Assembly (NCBI GenBank): GCA_934085595.1
Contig: CAKOHK010000018.1
Location: 1-8,513 of the forward strand
From: an uncultured Bacilli bacterium
GTDB taxonomy: Bacteria; Bacillota_I; Bacilli_A; RF39; UBA660
Length of the DNA stretch: 8,513 bases
Direction of reading: 5' to 3'
Part shown: positions 6,059-8,513 of the stretch, piece by piece
Layout of the letters: each line of letters opens with the position of its first letter
How positions within the stretch are numbered: position 1 is the stretch's first letter
The notes under the pieces: model-generated
Database searches by the model: none
What the model saw: only the letters and a program-made list of their open reading frames with translations
Told to the model about the DNA's origin: nothing
Program-made: the position numbers and the translations under genes

Positions 6059-6875
6059 TTAATCTAACCTATCATAAAATGATACCCGCCATCGTTTTCG
6101 CTCCTTTGCAGATAAACCATAGCTGTCTAAGAGCTCACAGTTTCTATAAATCTGCAACTCGTTTAAACAACGATGTAATATAGAATCATTAAAAATCTCC
6201 TGGGTGTAATAAATTATATAATAGATGTATTCTTTAATTAGATATAACTCACCCACCATTCTGATTGATCCGCTTGACAAACATTCATCATTATTTTTCA
6301 ACATATCATAGATATTTCTGAACATATCTGTGCAAATTGTGTTGGCTCAAGTGATACAGCGAATTCATTTCTTTGTAGTGATGCAGAATCAGTTGGACAA
6401 AGGCCTTTTCGATTGGCAATGGTTTTACGGCAGCACCATGGATTTCCATTTCCGCCGTGCCATTCAGAAATTTCTCGATGGAACAATGTTTTCCCTCATA
6501 CTCATCCCCAAAAATATCGTAATTTACGTCCACATTCAGATGGAATCCCATTACATCTGAATGGTACGAAAGAATTTGATGGGAATATGCCATACACAAA
6601 ACTCTGTTTCGCCTTGCCTCATTTTGGGTTTCTGGGAATCATTGCTCAAAACCAAGCTTCTGTAATTCTTTCTCTAACAATCGCACATTGTTTTTATCAA
6701 TTAGAATATCAATATCACTCGTCCTACGCCTGTCCGGTACTCTGTAAATTTGTTGGGATAACACCTCACCCTTCACCACGGCGTAATTAACTGGAGACAC
6801 TGCCTCAAATGACGGTCGAAGTTTTTTGTATAATATCTTTCTTTCAATTGTGTACAAATCATCACCGATATTCAT
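6059..6875 (-). pseudogene. Decayed tandem copy of the nucleotidyltransferase
   Basis: This region is a broken paralogue of the gene at 4942-5841. From the ATG at 6875 it encodes 78 residues including YAVVKGEVLSQQIYRVPD and the RRTSDIDILI metal motif, then hits an in-frame TGA (6639-6641) exactly where the intact copy has Arg after GFNQ. The same frame resumes with ARRNRVLCMAYSHQI and stays close to the paralogue through PIEKAFVQLILHHYKEMNS. At the HLSQHN motif a deletion of about 5 bases relative to the paralogue (near 6330-6345) shifts the frame, and the C-terminal part continues in another frame to a stop at 6059, about 30 residues earlier than in the intact protein. Catalytic residues are retained but no full product can be made without readthrough and frameshifting. 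The N-terminal and central parts are much more similar to the paralogue than the C-terminal part. Confidence 0.88.
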
Positions 6876-6988
6876 TCACTACCGCACCCTACGCTTAAAC
6901 TTTACAATTTTTGTATTGTATCTTGAAGACTGCTTTTATAATGACCAATATAATTAGTTAAAGAATTGGTATATACAAATATAATCAA
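6876..6988 (-). other. Gap between agrB and the decayed nucleotidyltransferase
   Basis: No gene is visible here. Two weak inverted repeats occur: ACCAAT with ATTGGT (6944-6970, 15-base loop) and TACAAT with ATTGTA (6903-6920, 6-base loop). Neither is followed by a T run in the direction of transcription, so no convincing agrB terminator is seen. A poor promoter-like pair (TTTAAC, 16-base gap, TATAAA) is present on the minus strand. Confidence 0.3.
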
Positions 6989-7548
6989 TCACACCGATCT
7001 TTCCAGTTTTTTTGCGTTAATAAGCGAAGCACTATACAATGCCATCATTATACTTAATGCAGTATAAACAATTTGAATATTCGTAAAAATGCACACCATC
7101 AATAGCACATCTATAAATAAACAAAACATCCGCACATTCTTCTTTGATCTTTTATATACATCTCCGTCTATGGGATGTTTTTGATTCAATACAGGAGTAA
7201 GAGCGAACACTAATATCGTAAATATCACTCCAATCCAGATACCTATACTCCTCGTTCTAAAGCGAACATACCGATAACCCACCCAACGACCATAATCACA
7301 ATACATCCTATTTTAGTATTAGCGTGATAACCTCCACCATAGACTTGCATAACTGCAAATGTGAAAAGAATAACTACAGTCTCAACAACTTTATGAGTTA
7401 CAGATGCCAAGCTCATTAGTACCAGTACATCAATAATATACGAGTATATAATTCTAAGCGAGTATCTATATATTTCAACCGTATCATCATCACACGAAAT
7501 ATACTTTTTAAGGAAACCTAAATTACTGTTGATTAATCTTTCAATCAT
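6989..7548 (-). pseudogene. agrB: AgrB-like autoinducer-processing membrane peptidase, frameshifted
   Basis: AgrB cuts and cyclises the AgrD peptide in the membrane. The frame from ATG 7548 encodes 101 residues, including hydrophobic segments and VYGGGYHANTKIGC, which carries His75 and Cys82 in the family's H-x6-C catalytic spacing. It ends at a TAG (7243-7245). The overlapping -1 frame then gives the expected rest: IGIWIGVIFTILVFALTPV, the PVLNQKHPIDGD segment resembling the conserved proline/basic loop of AgrB, two more hydrophobic stretches, and a stop at 6989. Joined, the protein would be about 186 residues, near the normal 190-210. One missing base around 7243-7262 explains it best, because the first frame is still helix-like up to there. 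AAGGA sits 7 bases before the ATG; agrD ends 48 bases upstream. It may be inactive, or the lesion may be a sequence error. Confidence 0.85.
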
Positions 7549-7596
7549 AATTGTGTCCTTTTGAGTGGTTTATCGTTGTTCACTTGAAGTAGACAA

Positions 7597-7731
7597 TTAC
7601 TTCTTGAGGCATTCCGGCATTTCGTGCTCGTACTGTCCAAACACACTAATGCTGTTTGTTGCAATGTTCGCAATAGAAGAAAGTCCGTTAGCAATAATAT
7701 TACAAAACAGGCCCATTAATTTTTCCAACAT
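7597..7731 (-). CDS. agrD: AgrD-like cyclic autoinducer peptide precursor, 44 aa
   Basis: A 44-residue peptide just upstream of agrB with the three-part AgrD layout. An amphipathic leader (MLEKLMGLFCNIIANGL, then SSIANIA) would sit on the membrane, a short signal region follows (TNSISVFGQ), and an acidic tail YEHEMPECLKK contains the conserved-type MPE motif. Relatives usually have a Cys in the signal region to form a thiolactone; here the aligned position is Ser29, and the only cysteines are in the leader (C10) and tail (C41). The product would therefore be a serine lactone, if it is cyclised. I chose ATG 7731 because AGGAGG lies 9 bases upstream; a longer in-frame reading from 7779 would place this ribosome site inside the gene and adds no AgrD-like sequence. 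It is transcribed with agrB. Confidence 0.87.
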   Translation of the reverse strand: MLEKLMGLFCNIIANGLSSIANIATNSISVFGQYEHEMPECLKK

Positions 7732-7768
7732 TGGTTGCACCCTCCTATCTTCTAAAATTGTCGTACAT

Positions 7769-7797
7769 AGAATATCACACAAAAGTGTTTTTATGTC
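7769..7797 (-). promoter_or_regulatory. Probable agrDB promoter with weak -35
   Basis: On the minus strand a -10 TATTCT (7769-7774) lies 17 bases after GACATA (7792-7797), a poor -35; TCGACA two bases further up has a better match but a 19-base gap. The weak -35 next to a LytTR-like repeat pair suits an activator-dependent promoter. Its transcript would start about 30 bases before agrD. Confidence 0.5.
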
Positions 7798-7799
7798 GA

Positions 7800-7829
7800 T
7801 TTTGGCGTAAAACGTATTATTTTTGGCGT
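7800..7829 (-). promoter_or_regulatory. Paired direct repeats, candidate AgrA/LytTR response-regulator site
   Basis: The 9-base word ACGCCAAAA occurs twice on the minus strand, at 7821-7829 and 7800-7808, with a 12-base spacer (21 bases start to start, two helical turns). LytTR-domain regulators such as AgrA bind exactly such 9-bp direct repeats 12-13 bases apart, just upstream of the -35 region. The proximal copy ends 2 bases before the proposed -35, which places it well for activation of agrDB. The word itself is only loosely like the common LytTR consensus. Confidence 0.6.
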
Positions 7830-7840
7830 GAACAGCACAA

Positions 7841-7880
7841 AAAAGTTCTGAAACCCATTTTTAGGGTTGTCAGAACTTTT
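7841..7880 (-). terminator. Rho-independent terminator after the sensor kinase gene
   Basis: An 11-bp outer stem (7841-7851 with 7870-7880) and a 5-bp inner stem (7852-7856 with 7864-7868), one bulged base and a 7-base loop. The minus-strand transcript ends its stem in a run of Ts about 12 bases after the kinase stop. The A-rich opposite side makes it usable in both directions. It separates the kinase transcript from agrDB. Confidence 0.85.
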
Positions 7881-7891
7881 TAAAAGAATTT

Positions 7892-8513
7892 TTACTCGTC
7901 TTTAAGCGGAATGCTAACTAAAATTTTAAATATATTTTTCTCGGCATTTATGCTGCATAATCCCTCGTATTCTTCAATTATACTTTGAGTATGCCTGAGA
8001 CCTATTCCATGCATCACATTTTGTTTTACCGATTCAAATACATCACCGTTTTTCTTATAATTCCCGTCTGAAGAATTTTCCACTTCAATAATCAATTGTC
8101 TTTTAATTTTTTCAACATTGCAACGAATGAACGGTTTGTCAGATATTCTTTTGCAAGCTTCTATTGCATTTTCCAATATATTCGAGAGCATTGAACAGAA
8201 ATCGACATCATCTATAGGCAAACTTTCCGGCAGAGAAGCTTTACAATCAAAATCGATTCCGCACTCAATCGCCATGCTGATTTTTGAAGACAGCACCGCA
8301 TCCGCAATATAGTTACCGGAACTAATTCGCAAATACGTTCCTTTCACGCTATTCGTCAACTTTTCAAGATACTTAGTAGCTCCGGTGATATCATTTTTCC
8401 TCAGCATATCATTCATACAATTCAAATGTTGTTTCATATCGTGCTGCCACACTCTGATCTGACGGTTGGTCTCTTTAATCTGCTCTGTATATTGTTCCAT
8501 TATATCATAGTGA
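7892..8513 (-). CDS. agrC: AgrC-like GHKL-family sensor histidine kinase, C-terminal part
   Basis: The catalytic end of a peptide-sensing histidine kinase. The frame has no stop before the right window edge, so the N-terminal membrane sensor domain lies outside; counting from a Met at 8500 as residue 1, VWQHDMKQHLN puts the phosphorylated His at 20 in the HDxxxH form typical of the AgrC family. The N box is SNILENAIEAC (106-116), and HGIGLRHTQSIIEEYEG (164-180) is the G box of the GHKL ATPase fold; IPLKDE ends the protein. It should sense the AgrD-derived signal and phosphorylate a LytTR response regulator, which is not in the window and may be further right. Its own terminator follows the stop. 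The order kinase, agrD, agrB differs from the staphylococcal BDCA order. Family secure; the name agrC rests on the neighbouring agrDB. Confidence 0.88.
   Translation of the reverse strand, partial: HYDIMEQYTEQIKETNRQIRVWQHDMKQHLNCMNDMLRKNDITGATKYLEKLTNSVKGTYLRISSGNYIADAVLSSKISMAIECGIDFDCKASLPESLPIDDVDFCSMLSNILENAIEACKRISDKPFIRCNVEKIKRQLIIEVENSSDGNYKKNGDVFESVKQNVMHGIGLRHTQSIIEEYEGLCSINAEKNIFKILVSIPLKDE

Noticed and set aside
6413..6790. 125-codon plus-strand reading frame
   Set aside because: It is antisense to the decayed nucleotidyltransferase and encodes a low-complexity, Pro/His-rich product with no recognisable motif.
7243..7306. Programmed -1 frameshift in agrB
   Set aside because: No X-XXY-YYZ heptamer occurs in the overlap in the correct frame, so a plain deletion or sequence error is simpler.
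7732..7782. Longer agrD starting upstream at 7779-7782
   Set aside because: The added residues do not resemble AgrD, and the AGGAGG site would lie inside the gene.
7565..7810. 81-codon plus-strand reading frame across agrD
   Set aside because: Antisense to agrD and its promoter; the minus strand has the ribosome site and AgrD layout.
1..8513. CRISPR array, tRNA/rRNA gene or insertion sequence
   Set aside because: No regularly spaced long repeats, cloverleaf-like or rRNA sequence, transposase reading frame or terminal inverted repeats were seen.

Overview
The window is AT-rich DNA with strong AGGAGG-type ribosome binding sites and every convincing gene on the minus strand. Together with an agr-type peptide quorum-sensing locus and a radical SAM peptide-maturation cluster, this points to a low-GC Firmicute, most likely a gut-type Clostridia (Lachnospirales/Oscillospirales-like). 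That assignment is inference from gene content; no rRNA or other taxonomic marker is present.

Read in the direction of transcription (high to low coordinates), the window starts with the C-terminal part of an AgrC-like sensor kinase (7892-8513, cut by the window edge) and a bulged rho-independent terminator. A short promoter region follows, carrying two 9-bp direct repeats spaced like an AgrA/LytTR site. Next come agrD (44-aa autoinducer precursor with Ser where most relatives have Cys) and an agrB broken by a one-base frameshift. A decayed nucleotidyltransferase gene (6059-6875) lies next; its intact tandem paralogue (4942-5841) opens a compact gene cluster.

The cluster (5841 to the left edge) looks like a complete biosynthetic locus for a ribosomally made, post-translationally modified peptide (RiPP). 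Its order is nucleotidyltransferase, VOC/glyoxalase-fold protein, PqqD-like leader-binding protein, radical SAM/SPASM enzyme 1, a 41-aa precursor peptide (3077-3202), a strong hairpin, an HPr-kinase-like kinase, radical SAM/SPASM enzyme 2, an S26 signal-peptidase-like Ser/His protease, and an ABC exporter membrane domain that is interrupted and runs off the window. Several genes overlap or nearly touch, suggesting one transcript with the hairpin setting the precursor level.

Proposed logic: the PqqD-like protein holds the precursor leader, the two SPASM enzymes install radical crosslinks or related changes in a 19-residue core, the kinase and nucleotidyltransferase may decorate it, the S26 protease may cut at an Ala-Leu-Ala site, and the ABC protein exports it. 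The kinase + nucleotidyltransferase + PqqD set is known to me mainly from lasso-peptide loci, but here there is no asparagine-synthetase-like cyclase or transglutaminase-like protease in view; radical SAM enzymes occupy that place. I do not recognise this exact combination or the precursor family. Three genes (agrB, the first nucleotidyltransferase copy, the ABC gene) carry lesions, so part of the region may be decaying or phase-variable, or the sequence may contain errors.
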